DNA of 33,000 nucleotides from Methanofollis sp. (GCF_028702905.1 NZ_JAQVNX010000017.1:1-33000); one strand, 5' to 3'; positions 1-7,828 are shown, counted from the first letter of the stretch. Numbers and translations: made by a program. The notes: generated by a model from the sequence alone, not told the origin.

Positions 1-47
1 TCCAGCACCCATAAATGGTGTAGGGACGCACTCTCCCCGGAGAGACC

Positions 48-641
48 ATGACAGACGAACATGTCCACGATGACGCGGCGGACGGTGCCGTCCCCCCGGC
101 AACCCCCGCACAGCCAGGCCCGGTCGAGCAGCCCACGACGCCCCCTCCTCCTCCTCCCCCGGCCCCCGAGCCCGTCAAAAAGGGCGGGAAGAAGAGGGTC
201 GTTCTCGGCGTCCTCGGGCTCCTCCTGCTCCTCGCCGTTGCGGCGGTATTCACCCTGGACGTCGAGATCGGAAGCCCGACGCCTGGCACCATCTACCCGT
301 ACATGACGACCTACAATGCCTGGTTCCCTGACGGCGAACCTGTCACTGTCGGGAACGCCAGGATGATGGTCCTCAGCTATGACAACGAACTCATCCTCGA
401 CGTCAATGGCAACAGGGAGAAACTCGTCGTCGGCGACGAGAAGGAAGTGGCAGAGCACCATGCCAGCATGAAGGTCTTTGGCGTCACCCTCCTGTCCACA
501 GACTTCAAGATGCTCATGAAGTACAGGGGGCTTGTTGAGGGAAAGGAGAACTTCTTCCTCTCTGTCAAGACCTCACGGCAGGTCCCTGAGTTCGTTGTCG
601 GCCTGCTCCTCCCGAAGGAGATCCAGGCTCAGCCCGCGTAG
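48..641 (+). CDS. Single-pass membrane protein, unknown function
   Basis: A 197-residue protein that I do not recognise as a named family. An acidic N-terminus leads into a proline-rich linker (about residues 18-42, with a run of seven prolines), a basic KKGGKKR stretch, one hydrophobic helix (about 51-70), and then a soluble domain of about 125 residues. The basic stretch before the helix suggests the N-terminus is inside and the C-terminal domain outside (inference). The ATG start is supported by GGAGAG at 39-44, three bases upstream, and by a TATA-like element near 9-16. Its 3' end overlaps the convergent truA by 69 bp, which is unusual. The GC-rich third codon positions support real coding. 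Confidence 0.75.
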   Translation: MTDEHVHDDAADGAVPPATPAQPGPVEQPTTPPPPPPPAPEPVKKGGKKRVVLGVLGLLLLLAVAAVFTLDVEIGSPTPGTIYPYMTTYNAWFPDGEPVTVGNARMMVLSYDNELILDVNGNREKLVVGDEKEVAEHHASMKVFGVTLLSTDFKMLMKYRGLVEGKENFFLSVKTSRQVPEFVVGLLLPKEIQAQPA

Positions 642-1415
642 AGCTGCATTCACCCTTTTTTTCAACCTGAAGTCATGTTCACGCCCGACAAGTGCCCTCT
701 CTGCCTTCGGTGAGGGGGGAAGAGGGGTGAAGGGGAAGGGATAGGCGACTTTGGTGAGGATCAGACCGCCGGGTGGCGCGGCCGGTACACGCGCCGTCCC
801 ATTACCCTCCAGCAGGGCCCTGATCCCGGCGGTGTCCCTCTCCCCTCTGCCGACCGCGGCGAGGGCGAAGGCCATGCACCGCACCATGTTCCAGAGGAAA
901 CTCTCTGCCGTCACCGTAAAGACGCAGAAGCCGTCCTCATCCGCGACATGGGCCGCCATGACATGGCGGAGAGGATCTCTCTCGCTCTGCCGGGAGAAGA
1001 GGGAGAAGTCGTGCTCCCCCACAAATGCCTGCGCTGCGTCGTCCATCGCCGCCGTGTCGCCCGGGTGGTCGACAAAATAGTACCGATACGTCCGTGCAAG
1101 GGCCTCTTTTCTCGGGTTGAACCGCTCGGGGACCTCTGCCCATCCGGTCGTCCAGATGTCGGCAGGGAGTTCGTACCGCAGGGCCGTCACCGCTCTCTCC
1201 GGTTCGTCTGTCGTGAAGGCGCAGACCTGCCCCGCGGCATGGACTCCGCGGTCGGTCCTGCCGGCGAAGGCGAACCTTGCCTCCTTCGGGTTTGTGAACA
1301 GGCCGATCTCTTTACACGCCGCGATCACGTCGCCCTCCACGGTGCGCACGCTGGGCTGGACCTGGGAACCGTAGAAGTCGTCGCCCCAGTAGCCGATCCT
1401 GAACGCAAGCCTCAT
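573..1415 (-). CDS. truA: tRNA pseudouridine synthase A (TruA)
   Basis: TruA isomerises uridines 38-40 of the tRNA anticodon arm to pseudouridine in the cytoplasm. The N-terminus MRLAFRIGYWGDDFYGSQVQ is the typical TruA start, and AGRTDRGVHAAGQV (residues 51-64) carries the catalytic aspartate, about D55. The later SFLWNMVR motif (about residue 170) is also family-typical. The start codon overlaps the stop of the upstream PHP gene (ATGA at 1412-1415), so the two are probably one transcript with translational coupling. At 280 residues it has a basic C-terminal tail that runs 69 bp into the convergent gene ending at 641. That tail looks like a local extension and not part of the conserved fold. 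Confidence 0.93.
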   Translation of the reverse strand: MRLAFRIGYWGDDFYGSQVQPSVRTVEGDVIAACKEIGLFTNPKEARFAFAGRTDRGVHAAGQVCAFTTDEPERAVTALRYELPADIWTTGWAEVPERFNPRKEALARTYRYYFVDHPGDTAAMDDAAQAFVGEHDFSLFSRQSERDPLRHVMAAHVADEDGFCVFTVTAESFLWNMVRCMAFALAAVGRGERDTAGIRALLEGNGTARVPAAPPGGLILTKVAYPFPFTPLPPSPKAERALVGREHDFRLKKRVNAALRGLSLDLLREEQADNELRDLP

Positions 1416-2077
1416 TTCGGGATCCTGGCCTGAATCTTCTTCCAGGAACTCTTCAAGGACTGGGTGGTATATGAGCGGAGCGGGGTCATCCTCCCGCCTG
1501 CCGCGGTCTTCCCGGTGCGGATCGCCTCAAGGATGGCGTCGAGGTTGCGGTCAGCATTGACGAGGGTGTAGCCGTAGCCGACAAAACGGGCCTGGTGTGC
1601 GTCGCTCCCTCCAACCGCGGGTTTTCCGAGGTCGCGAGCAACCATTGCCGCCTTCCTGTTCGCGGTCCCCATGATGTACCGGCTGTTGAAGACCTCGATG
1701 GCGTCGACGAGGGCCGGACCGGCCTTGAGTTTCAGGCCGACGCCGTGGCGCCACATATGGTAGGGGTGGGGGAGGATGAGGACGGCGCCGGCCTCACGGG
1801 TGCGGTGGACGGCCTCAAAAAAGTCCATGCCCTTCGGGAAGGCTTTTGTGACGCCGAGGGCAAGGAGGTGTCCCTGTTTTGTCGAGATCTCCGTCCCGGG
1901 TATGACGATCACGGACGTCCGGCACTGGAGGGCATGGAGGGCCCCCTCCACGGTGTCGTGGTCGGTGATCGCAACCGCGTCGAGCCCGACGGCCTCGGCC
2001 TGTCTCAGTATATCCTCGACGCTGCTCTCGCCGTCACGGGAATATCTGGTATGGATGTGCAGATCACATCTCAGCAT
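1412..2077 (-). CDS. PHP-domain metal-dependent phosphoesterase
   Basis: A 221-residue PHP (polymerase and histidinol phosphatase) family protein. The metal-binding motifs are visible in order: DLHIHTRYSRDG (residues 5-16), ITDHDTVEG (about 37-45), the ILPHPY histidine (about 100) and GGSDAH (about 155-160). The family hydrolyses phosphoesters such as nucleotides or RNA/DNA ends. The exact substrate cannot be read from sequence, and a 3',5'-nucleotidase or RNase AM-like role is possible. It is the first gene of a two-gene unit with truA, joined by an ATGA overlap, and it diverges from the DHPS-like gene across only 42 bp, so both promoters must sit in or overlap that gap. Confidence 0.88.
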   Translation of the reverse strand: MLRCDLHIHTRYSRDGESSVEDILRQAEAVGLDAVAITDHDTVEGALHALQCRTSVIVIPGTEISTKQGHLLALGVTKAFPKGMDFFEAVHRTREAGAVLILPHPYHMWRHGVGLKLKAGPALVDAIEVFNSRYIMGTANRKAAMVARDLGKPAVGGSDAHQARFVGYGYTLVNADRNLDAILEAIRTGKTAAGGRMTPLRSYTTQSLKSSWKKIQARIPK

Positions 2078-2119
2078 GGGATCAGATTATTTTAGGTCTC
2101 CGCCCTCTTAAGGAATGGT

Positions 2120-3529
2120 ATGCGGATCCTCCTTCCCACAGGCGAGGCGACCGCCGGAGTCGTCCGGAAGGCCGCCGAAGGCTTTGACGCCGACGTCGTC
2201 GTCACCGGCGAGATCGCCGCGTTCCTGACCCCTGAAAAATTACAGGGCCTCGTAGAATCCGGAGACTATGATGTCGTCCTCGTCTCCGGGATGTCGACGG
2301 CCTCCTTTGCCTCCGTCGAGGAGGAGACTGGCGTGCCTGTCTATCGCGGTCCGCGCCACGCCGCGGACCTCGCCATGATTCTCCCCCTCCTCGGGAAGGT
2401 CGCCCTCTCCCGGGATATCCCTGCCGATGAACTCTTTGCCGCGGAGAGACGGGACGCGGCGTATCGCCGCCTTTCCACCCTCGAAGATGCCGCGGAGCCC
2501 GAGATCATCCTGCGGGGAACGAAGATCGGCGGCGGGTCGCGGATGAAGGTCCTCGCCGAGATCATGGACGCCCACCGCCATCCGGCGCTCCGTGCGGCCG
2601 TCGAGGACTTCTTTGTGAGGGGTGCCGACATCGTCGACCTCGGCTTCGGCTTCGACGCCTCGTCTTCCGACGTGGGACGGTGCTTTGCGGCCCTCGACGG
2701 GATCGAGGGGCCTCTTGCCGCGGACACACAGGACCCGGCCCTGATCAGGGCGGCGCTCTGCCGGGCCGACCTCATCCTCTCCCTCCACGAGGGGAACATC
2801 CCCCTCGTCGGGGAGGAGGTGGCCGCGGCCGGTGTTGCGGCGGTCGTCGTGCCCGGTGCGGCCGGCCTTGCGGCGAACCTCCGTGCGGCGCAGGACGCCG
2901 GTATCTCCGCACTCCTTGCCGACCCCCTCCTCCAGCCCGCGGGCTCGGGCCTTGTTGCGTCCCTGTGCGAATTTTCCGATGCCGGCGTCCCTCTCTTCTT
3001 CGGCGCCGGCAACGTCACGGAACTCATCGACGCAGACTCCGTCGGGGTGAACGCCCTCCTTGCGGCCTGCGCCCATGAGGTCGGGGCCTCTGTTGTCTTC
3101 ACCTCAGAACACTCCGACAAGACGAGGGGATCGGTCGCGGAGATGCGCCGGGCGACAGAGATGATGGCGGCGATGGGCGAGCACCCGTACCCGAAGGACC
3201 TCGGCATCGACCTCCTCGTCCTCAAGGAGAAGAGGCGGCGGCGCGAGCCCCTCCCCGCGGGCGAGGCTCTCGACGTCGCCCCCGCCCCCGACGCCTTCAC
3301 CCCAGACCCCGCGGGGAACATCAGGATCGCCGTCGACGGCGGCTGGATCCTGGTCGAACACAGGGGGACGGTCTACCAGGGCCGGACGGCCGCCGCCCTC
3401 GCCGCCGCCCTGCTGGAGGGCGGCTGCGTCACCCGCCTCGACCACGCCGCCTATCTCGGCCGGGAACTGGCGCGGGCCGAGGTCGCGGTGCAGTTCGGCA
3501 GGAGCTATGTGCAGGACGGCCCCTTCTGA
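2120..3529 (+). CDS. Dihydropteroate synthase-like protein (DUF6513 type)
   Basis: A 469-residue protein resembling the methanogen dihydropteroate-synthase-related family. An N-terminal Rossmann-like segment (MRILLPTGEATAGVVRKAA) of about 140 residues precedes a TIM-barrel DHPS-like core. The core includes ADIVDLGFGFDASSSDVG (about 172-190), ADTQDPALI (about 201-210) and GNIPLVGEEV. In methanogens a DHPS-type reaction joins the pterin to a beta-ribofuranosyl-aminobenzene unit in tetrahydromethanopterin synthesis. Whether this family does that or another coenzyme step is not settled by sequence. It is followed closely by the JAMM and ribL genes, which fits a loose cofactor or housekeeping cluster. 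The start ATG is the first in frame and gives the expected MRIL N-terminus. Confidence 0.82.
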   Translation: MRILLPTGEATAGVVRKAAEGFDADVVVTGEIAAFLTPEKLQGLVESGDYDVVLVSGMSTASFASVEEETGVPVYRGPRHAADLAMILPLLGKVALSRDIPADELFAAERRDAAYRRLSTLEDAAEPEIILRGTKIGGGSRMKVLAEIMDAHRHPALRAAVEDFFVRGADIVDLGFGFDASSSDVGRCFAALDGIEGPLAADTQDPALIRAALCRADLILSLHEGNIPLVGEEVAAAGVAAVVVPGAAGLAANLRAAQDAGISALLADPLLQPAGSGLVASLCEFSDAGVPLFFGAGNVTELIDADSVGVNALLAACAHEVGASVVFTSEHSDKTRGSVAEMRRATEMMAAMGEHPYPKDLGIDLLVLKEKRRRREPLPAGEALDVAPAPDAFTPDPAGNIRIAVDGGWILVEHRGTVYQGRTAAALAAALLEGGCVTRLDHAAYLGRELARAEVAVQFGRSYVQDGPF

Positions 3530-3579
3530 TCCTCAGATGCAATCATTGATTGGCCATGCCGCCCAAGTTCCATAGACCT

Positions 3580-3951
3580 ATGAAGATCAGGGGTATCTCC
3601 GCCGACCTCCTCGACCTCCTCCTCAGGCTGGGGGCCGAGAACCATCCGAACGAGTTCGCCGCCATCCTCAGGGAAGAGGACGGCGTCATCAGGGAACTCG
3701 ACCTCGTCCCGGGCACGACGAGCAACGAGGAGAGCGCGAGCGTCTTCCTGGACATGCTCCCCCTCGGCACCCACAACGCGGGGAGCGCCCACTCCCACCC
3801 GAACGGCGTCCTCTATCCCTCGGACGCCGACCTCTCCTTCTTCCCGAGGACAGGCCGGTGCAACCTGATCATCGGCTGGCCGTACGGCCCCGACGACTGG
3901 GCCTGCTTCACCGCGGACGGCCAGCCCTATCACCTCGAGGTGGTGGAATGA
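3580..3951 (+). CDS. JAMM/MPN-domain metalloprotease (desampylase-like)
   Basis: A 123-residue Mov34/MPN/PAD-1 family protein. The zinc site is complete: an upstream glutamate in HPNEF (E25) and HSHPNGVLYPSDAD (71-84), which matches H-x-H-x7-S-x2-D. Archaeal relatives such as haloarchaeal HvJAMM1 cleave ubiquitin-like SAMP modifiers from proteins. That role is inferred here, and a sulfur-carrier processing role is an alternative. Earlier in-frame starts exist (TTG 3550, ATG 3556), but MKIRGIS is the usual N-terminus of this group, so ATG 3580 is preferred with moderate certainty. No strong ribosome site precedes any of the three. The stop codon overlaps the ribL start (ATGA). Confidence 0.85.
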   Translation: MKIRGISADLLDLLLRLGAENHPNEFAAILREEDGVIRELDLVPGTTSNEESASVFLDMLPLGTHNAGSAHSHPNGVLYPSDADLSFFPRTGRCNLIIGWPYGPDDWACFTADGQPYHLEVVE

Positions 3952-4370
3952 GGCGGATCGTCGCCACCGGCACCTTCGACATCCTCCACCCCGGACACCT
4001 CTTCTACCTGGAGGAGTCGAAGAAACTCGGCGACGAACTCCACGTGATCGTGGCGCGGGACGTCAATGTCCGCCACAAGCCAAAGCCCATCATACCGGAG
4101 GAGCAGCGCCTCGCGATGGTGGCGGCCCTGAAGCCTGTCGACCATGCCCGCCTCGGCGACCAGACCGATCTGTTCGCCCCTATCAGGGCGATCGATCCCG
4201 ACGTGATCACCCTCGGCTTCAACCAGTTCTTCAAGGAGGAGGACCTTGAGTGGGCCCTGCGGGAGCACGGCCTGCGGGCCCGCGTGGTGCGGATCGGCCG
4301 GTACGAGGGGCCTCTCTCCTCCTCGTCCCAGATCGTCGGGCGCATCCTTGCCGAGCGGGGCCATCCCTGA
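3948..4370 (+). CDS. ribL: FAD synthase, archaeal RibL type
   Basis: A 140-residue nucleotidyltransferase of the archaeal FAD synthetase family, which transfers AMP from ATP to FMN to make FAD. The N-terminal ATGTFDILHPGHLFYLEE (about 5-22) contains the HxGH nucleotidyltransferase signature. ITLGFNQFFKEEDLE (about 84-98) and the C-terminal SSSSQIVGRIL complete the cytidylyltransferase-like fold. The length fits RibL. An open frame continues upstream only because it runs within the JAMM gene. The ATG at 3948 overlaps the JAMM stop (ATGA) and gives MRRIVATGTFD, the family's normal start, so the two genes are translationally coupled. Confidence 0.92.
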   Translation: MRRIVATGTFDILHPGHLFYLEESKKLGDELHVIVARDVNVRHKPKPIIPEEQRLAMVAALKPVDHARLGDQTDLFAPIRAIDPDVITLGFNQFFKEEDLEWALREHGLRARVVRIGRYEGPLSSSSQIVGRILAERGHP

Positions 4371-4437
4371 CCCGCCACTCTTTTATCCCCGGCCGCCGAC
4401 CCCATCTCAGATGGACCTGAAAGGAGGTACGCTGTTT

Positions 4438-5103
4438 GTGGAGAACCCGGCACTCGACCGCGCCCTCAGGCTCGGCATTCCTCTCCTGATGTACCCCCTG
4501 TATGTCCTGGCCCTCGTCCTTGCCTTCCCCGACCTCGCCCCTGTCTATCTCGCCCTTGTTGCCGCCTATATCGTCCCGCCTGTAGGGGGCGAGGCCCTCA
4601 TCCCGGTTGCGGCGGCCCTCGGTTACCCCTGGTGGCTCACCGCCGCCTCCTTTGCCTGGGTGGACGTCGCCGGCTGCCTCCTCGTCGCCCTGAACGCCGA
4701 CCTCCTTTTTGCCCTCCCGTACGTCGGCCCTGCCCTCTCCCGCACTGCCGGTGTCGCCGGTGCCTTCTTTGAACACCACCCCGCGCTGCGCCGCCTCTCC
4801 TATCCGGGACTCGTCCTCTTTACCGTCCTCCCCTTTGCGGGCTCGGGCGGTGTCGGCGGGGCGCTTGCCGGCCGGGTGCTCGGGATGGGCAGGCGTGCGG
4901 TGGTCGTCTGCGTCTCGGCGGGCTCGATCGTCGGGTCGGCCCTTCTCGCCTTCGGTGCCGGTGCCGCCGCGTCTCTCCTCAGGGAGTATTGCGCCGCCGG
5001 TACGGTGGTCGTCGCGCTCGTCCTCGCCGGTGCTTCCGTCCTTGTCCTGTGTCGTGTGGCGCTCCTTCATATGGGTGGGCCGCCAATCTCTCGTGACAGA
5101 TGA
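4438..5103 (+). CDS. Small multidrug-export family membrane protein, copy 1
   Basis: An integral membrane protein of about 221 residues, resembling the COG2426/PF06695 small multidrug export family. Several hydrophobic helices are visible, with re-entrant-looking glycine/proline segments (VPPVGGEALIPVA; VLPFAGSGGVGGALAG) that recur in the next gene. The transport function is a family label, and no substrate is shown. The start is decided by the ribosome site: GGAGGT at 4423-4428 lies nine bases before GTG 4438, whereas an in-frame ATG at 4411 would place that site inside the coding region. The 3' end overlaps the start of the paralogous second copy (ATGA at 5100-5103). Confidence 0.8.
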   Translation: MENPALDRALRLGIPLLMYPLYVLALVLAFPDLAPVYLALVAAYIVPPVGGEALIPVAAALGYPWWLTAASFAWVDVAGCLLVALNADLLFALPYVGPALSRTAGVAGAFFEHHPALRRLSYPGLVLFTVLPFAGSGGVGGALAGRVLGMGRRAVVVCVSAGSIVGSALLAFGAGAAASLLREYCAAGTVVVALVLAGASVLVLCRVALLHMGGPPISRDR

Positions 5104-5780
5104 CCGGGATCCTTTCCCTCAGGGATGTCACCTTTCATGCGAATCCGTTGGCCGACAGGGCGATCAAACTCGCCCTTCCCTTCGGGCTCGGCGCCCTCCT
5201 CCTCCTTGTGCTCTACCTCACGAGGTCCTATCAGGAGTTCCTGACCCTTGCCGGGCTGCTCTTCGTGTACCTTGTGCCGCCGGCCGGGAAGGAGACGGTG
5301 ATCCCGGTCGGGATCGGCCTTGGCGAACCCTGGTGGCTCATTGCCGCCTGCACGGTGACGGTCGACCTCTGCTGTTCCCTCTTCGTCGCCCTCAACCTCG
5401 ACCTCACCCTGAAGATACCGGTGCTCGGCCCTTTCCTCGGGAAGTTCATGGCCGGAGGCAGGGCATTTCTCGATGCCCGTCCCTGGCTTGAGCGCCTCTC
5501 GACCGCCGGGTTGATCGTCTTCGTGATCGTCCCCTTCCAGGGGTCCGGGGGGATGAACGCCACGATACTCGGGAGGATCATGGGCTTCACCGCACTGCGT
5601 GCGGTCGGGTGCGTCCTCCTCGGGAGTTTTGTCAGCAGTTATGCGATCGCCCTCGGGGCCGACGCCGTCATCGGTCTCTTCAGGGAGGACCCGGCCCTCG
5701 GCCTCGGCGCCCTCGGCCTGATCGCCCTGCTGATCGCGGCCCTCTGGATCCTCTGGAAGAGGTACGCCTCCTCTCTCTGA
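5100..5780 (+). CDS. Small multidrug-export family membrane protein, copy 2
   Basis: A 226-residue membrane protein and clear paralogue of the gene immediately upstream. The shared motifs are VYLVPPAGKETVIPVGIGLGEPWWL (compare the upstream VPPVGGEALIPVAAALGYPWWL) and VIVPFQGSGGMNATILGRIMG (compare VLPFAGSGGVGGALAGRVLG). About six hydrophobic segments are visible, and the C-terminus ends in a short basic WKRYASSL tail. The ATGA overlap suggests co-translation, and the two products could pair as a heteromer, as seen in other tandem small-transporter pairs (inference). Function is known only at family level. Confidence 0.8.
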   Translation: MTGILSLRDVTFHANPLADRAIKLALPFGLGALLLLVLYLTRSYQEFLTLAGLLFVYLVPPAGKETVIPVGIGLGEPWWLIAACTVTVDLCCSLFVALNLDLTLKIPVLGPFLGKFMAGGRAFLDARPWLERLSTAGLIVFVIVPFQGSGGMNATILGRIMGFTALRAVGCVLLGSFVSSYAIALGADAVIGLFREDPALGLGALGLIALLIAALWILWKRYASSL

Positions 5781-5805
5781 ACAGCGAAGGCTGAACCTCC
5801 GGGTT

Positions 5806-5816
5806 CAACATATTCT
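5806..5816 (+). promoter_or_regulatory. Candidate promoter of the secreted sequon-rich protein
   Basis: An AT-rich box (ACATATTCTTAT) sits about 45 bp before ATG 5855 in a GC-rich setting, at the distance expected for an archaeal TATA element with a short leader. Confidence 0.35.
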
Positions 5817-5854
5817 TATCTGACCCTGACAGAGGCATTCCTGGTGATTATCAG

Positions 5855-6604
5855 ATGATGAGAAAAGCAGCCGTGCTCATTCTCTGTCTCCTCCTCGTTG
5901 CCCCGGCCCTTGCGGTTCCCGGGAACGGCAACGGGAACGGTCAGGGGAAAGCAGGAAACAGTGCCCCGGTCCTCCTGGAGGAGGACGCGGGTGACGAGCA
6001 GGATCCAACAGTCAATGCGACACCTGAACCGACGAAGGCGCCGGGGAATGGCAAACACATCGTTGCGAAGGTGAGCGCCGCACCCGGACAGGTGAAGAAG
6101 AACGCCTCCCTCCACGAACGCCTGAGGGAACGTGTCAACCAGACCACGGGCGACCTGGAGAACGAGACCGGGACTCTCCCTCCTGAGAAGCAGAAGGTCT
6201 GGAAGAACCAGAACGAGGTCCGCCTTGCCGTCCACACCTTCCTCGCCCTCGGCGAGATGGACGGCGGCATCGGGAAGAACGTCTCCGCGATCGCCCGCAC
6301 CTTCAACAACTCGATCCGGACCCGCCTTCAGGCCGAGGAGCAGATCCAGGCCAGGCCGGGCTGGATGCGCTTCCTTGCCGGCGGCGACGAGGCCGCGGCC
6401 GCGGCCCTCTTCCAGAACCTGAACCAGAGCCGCGACCAGATCCGGGAGATGCAGCGTCTGGTGGAGAACTGCACCTGCGACAATGAAACCCGCACCCTTC
6501 TCCAGGATCAGTTGCGGGTGATGGAGGAGGAGCAGGAGCGCCTCCGGGCCCTTGCCGAGAACGAGACCGCGGACAGCGGGGCTATCGGCTGGATCTGGAA
6601 GTGA
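5855..6604 (+). CDS. Secreted, N-glycosylation-rich helical protein
   Basis: A 249-residue exported protein that I cannot assign to a named family. It has a clear signal peptide (MMRKAAVLILCLLLVAPALA, cleavage near residue 20). A glycine/asparagine-rich linker (PGNGNGNGQGK) follows, and then a charged, largely helical body. Ten N-x-S/T sequons are spread along it, consistent with archaeal surface N-glycosylation. Two nearby cysteines (NCTCDN, about 207-209) could form a local disulphide. No membrane anchor follows the signal peptide. The start could equally be the second ATG at 5858. Hypothetical proteins of this style are common in Methanomicrobiales; the function is unknown. Confidence 0.8.
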   Translation: MMRKAAVLILCLLLVAPALAVPGNGNGNGQGKAGNSAPVLLEEDAGDEQDPTVNATPEPTKAPGNGKHIVAKVSAAPGQVKKNASLHERLRERVNQTTGDLENETGTLPPEKQKVWKNQNEVRLAVHTFLALGEMDGGIGKNVSAIARTFNNSIRTRLQAEEQIQARPGWMRFLAGGDEAAAAALFQNLNQSRDQIREMQRLVENCTCDNETRTLLQDQLRVMEEEQERLRALAENETADSGAIGWIWK

Positions 6605-6717
6605 GTTCTCTCGGTCTTGTAGAATCAGGCATGAGTCGGGAGCACGCCTCAGGCATACCGCATGAAAATTGTTCTGAGGAGTTCATCTGGTCAACGTGCC
6701 TTCTCGCACGCTTGCGC

Positions 6718-6734
6718 CGGGGGCGCTGCCCCCA
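6718..6734. repeat. GC hairpin 1 of intergenic cluster
   Basis: GGGGGCGCTGCCCCC-type inverted repeat followed by AGACCCCCTGG. It is the first of six related hairpins in this gap. Confidence 0.65.
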
Positions 6735-6971
6735 GACCCCCTGGATTACGATAGGACAGGGAAGGCAGAGGGCGAACCTTTTCTGAAGATGGTTTTGTCC
6801 TCTCCATCTCCATCATGGGGTGCTCGTTGAGAGTCAAAACCTCATGAAAACCCGGAGAACGGATCTTCTGGATCATTTTCATGGAGGTCATCTCAAAACT
6901 GATCATACTCTCTGTCCTGTCGACGGAATGATCAGTATTTGGTTCTGAAAAATCCTGTTCTTGTGTCTATT

Positions 6972-6992
6972 CCGGGGGTTTTCACCCCCCGG
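6972..6992. repeat. GC hairpin 2 of intergenic cluster
   Basis: CCGGGGG and CCCCCGG arms around a TTTTCA-type loop. It is followed by CCCCCACCATTACGATAGG, part of the recurring unit. Confidence 0.65.
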
Positions 6993-7080
6993 TCCCCCCA
7001 CCATTACGATAGGGAGTGGATGGCAGTCTTCTTCGATATGCAAGGTTTATCCTTCCCACATCCTATCCTGATTTCGGGGG

Positions 7081-7103
7081 GCCGGGGGCGTCAGTCCCCC
7101 GGC
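7081..7103. repeat. GC hairpin 3 of intergenic cluster
   Basis: Perfect eight-base arms GCCGGGGG and CCCCCGGC around the seven-base loop CGTCAGT. Confidence 0.7.
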
Positions 7104-7118
7104 AGAGAGTTGGGGGAA

Positions 7119-7138
7119 GGCGGTGGTTTCGCACCGCC
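7119..7138. repeat. GC hairpin 4 of intergenic cluster
   Basis: GGCGGTG and CACCGCC arms around GTTTCG. The stem differs in sequence from the others, but the loop is of the same style. Confidence 0.6.
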
Positions 7139-7327
7139 CCATATGAAATTCGGGGGGACATCGATCCGATCATGAAATTTTCTCCCGAGCCCCCCACCAT
7201 GCAGAGATGGGGGAATGAACGAGAGTTTTGGGATATGCTTATGGTAATCCCTCTGGCTTGGGTCGATGTATCCCTCCAGATCCTTTTGAGGGAATGCGCG
7301 GATCAAATCCCTTCCTCATACAGTTCG

Positions 7328-7346
7328 CCGGGGGTTTCACCCCCGG
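7328..7346. repeat. GC hairpin 5 of intergenic cluster
   Basis: Perfect CCGGGGG and CCCCCGG arms around TTTCA, nearly the same as hairpin 2. Confidence 0.7.
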
Positions 7347-7434
7347 ATCCCCAGTCAGGATTGGTTCTGGAAAGAGCGAACCGGATTTCCTGAGGAGGAA
7401 GATTGCTGTTCCACACCTATCCTGAGCGGGGGTT

Positions 7435-7452
7435 CGGGGGCGTAGTCCCCCG
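7435..7452. repeat. GC hairpin 6 of intergenic cluster
   Basis: CGGGGG and CCCCCG arms around CGTAGT. It is close to hairpin 3 and lies about 40 bp past the stop of the DUF5654-like gene on the minus strand, so it could also act as that gene's terminator. Confidence 0.6.
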
Positions 7453-7493
7453 GAACAGGAACTGCATAAAAGGAATTCTACAGGATCGCTTTC

Positions 7494-7733
7494 TCACTCT
7501 TTTTTCTCTGTTTCCGCCCGTGCGGCCATCCGCGCGATCCAGATCGTGGCAAGCACGGCCAGGATCGTGACGACGATCGCATAGGTGAACTGTGCGGCGA
7601 GGTTCTCCGTCGTCCCGAAGACCTGGACGAAGAGGGCCTGGATCGCGCCGTTCCACGCCAGCGCGGCGACCAGTCCGAATGCGGCCGTAATCAGGTCGGA
7701 GACCTTGTCGAGCACTTCTCCGTAAAAACCCAT
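7494..7733 (-). CDS. DUF5654-like small membrane protein
   Basis: A 79-residue protein with two hydrophobic helices (about 13-33 and 44-65) and a charged tail (RMAARAETEKKE). It matches my recollection of the archaeal DUF5654 family: MGFYGEVLDKVSDLITAAFGLVAALAWNGAIQ is typical. The function is unknown. I place the start at ATG 7733 and not at the longer in-frame start at 7775, because a strong TATA box on the minus strand (TTTATATA, 7762-7755) sits about 26 bases before it. That predicts a leaderless mRNA beginning at or next to the ATG. It diverges from the ATPase gene at 7829. Confidence 0.75.
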   Translation of the reverse strand: MGFYGEVLDKVSDLITAAFGLVAALAWNGAIQALFVQVFGTTENLAAQFTYAIVVTILAVLATIWIARMAARAETEKKE

Positions 7734-7754
7734 GGCCGAGCATATCCGGCATTG

Positions 7755-7762
7755 TATATAAA
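7755..7762 (-). promoter_or_regulatory. TATA box of the DUF5654-like gene
   Basis: TTTATATA on the minus strand, centred about 26 bases upstream of ATG 7733. The spacing predicts transcription starting at the start codon (leaderless). Confidence 0.6.
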
Positions 7763-7828
7763 TCTGCAGATTCAAAAAAGAGAAGCGCTTTATTTCCCCT
7801 GCGGCAATACCCGATCCTGAGGTGCACG

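Larger units (their letters stand above)
6605..7493. other. Gene-poor region with clustered GC hairpins
   Basis: I see no convincing gene here. The short open frames lack ribosome sites and family resemblance. The stretch contains six GC-rich inverted repeats (listed separately) and recurring short blocks such as ATTACGATAGG (6745-6755; 7003-7013) and CCTATCCTGA (7061-7070; 7417-7426). It therefore looks like an accumulation of intergenic repeat units. Confidence 0.7.

Noticed and set aside
6939-7425. Several 60-125 codon frames in the hairpin region
   Set aside because: They are produced by translating repeat hairpins (proline/glycine runs) and have no starts with ribosome sites.
6718-7452. 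Reading the hairpin cluster as a CRISPR array
   Set aside because: Spacing is irregular, repeats are palindromic and differ from one another, and no cas gene is nearby.
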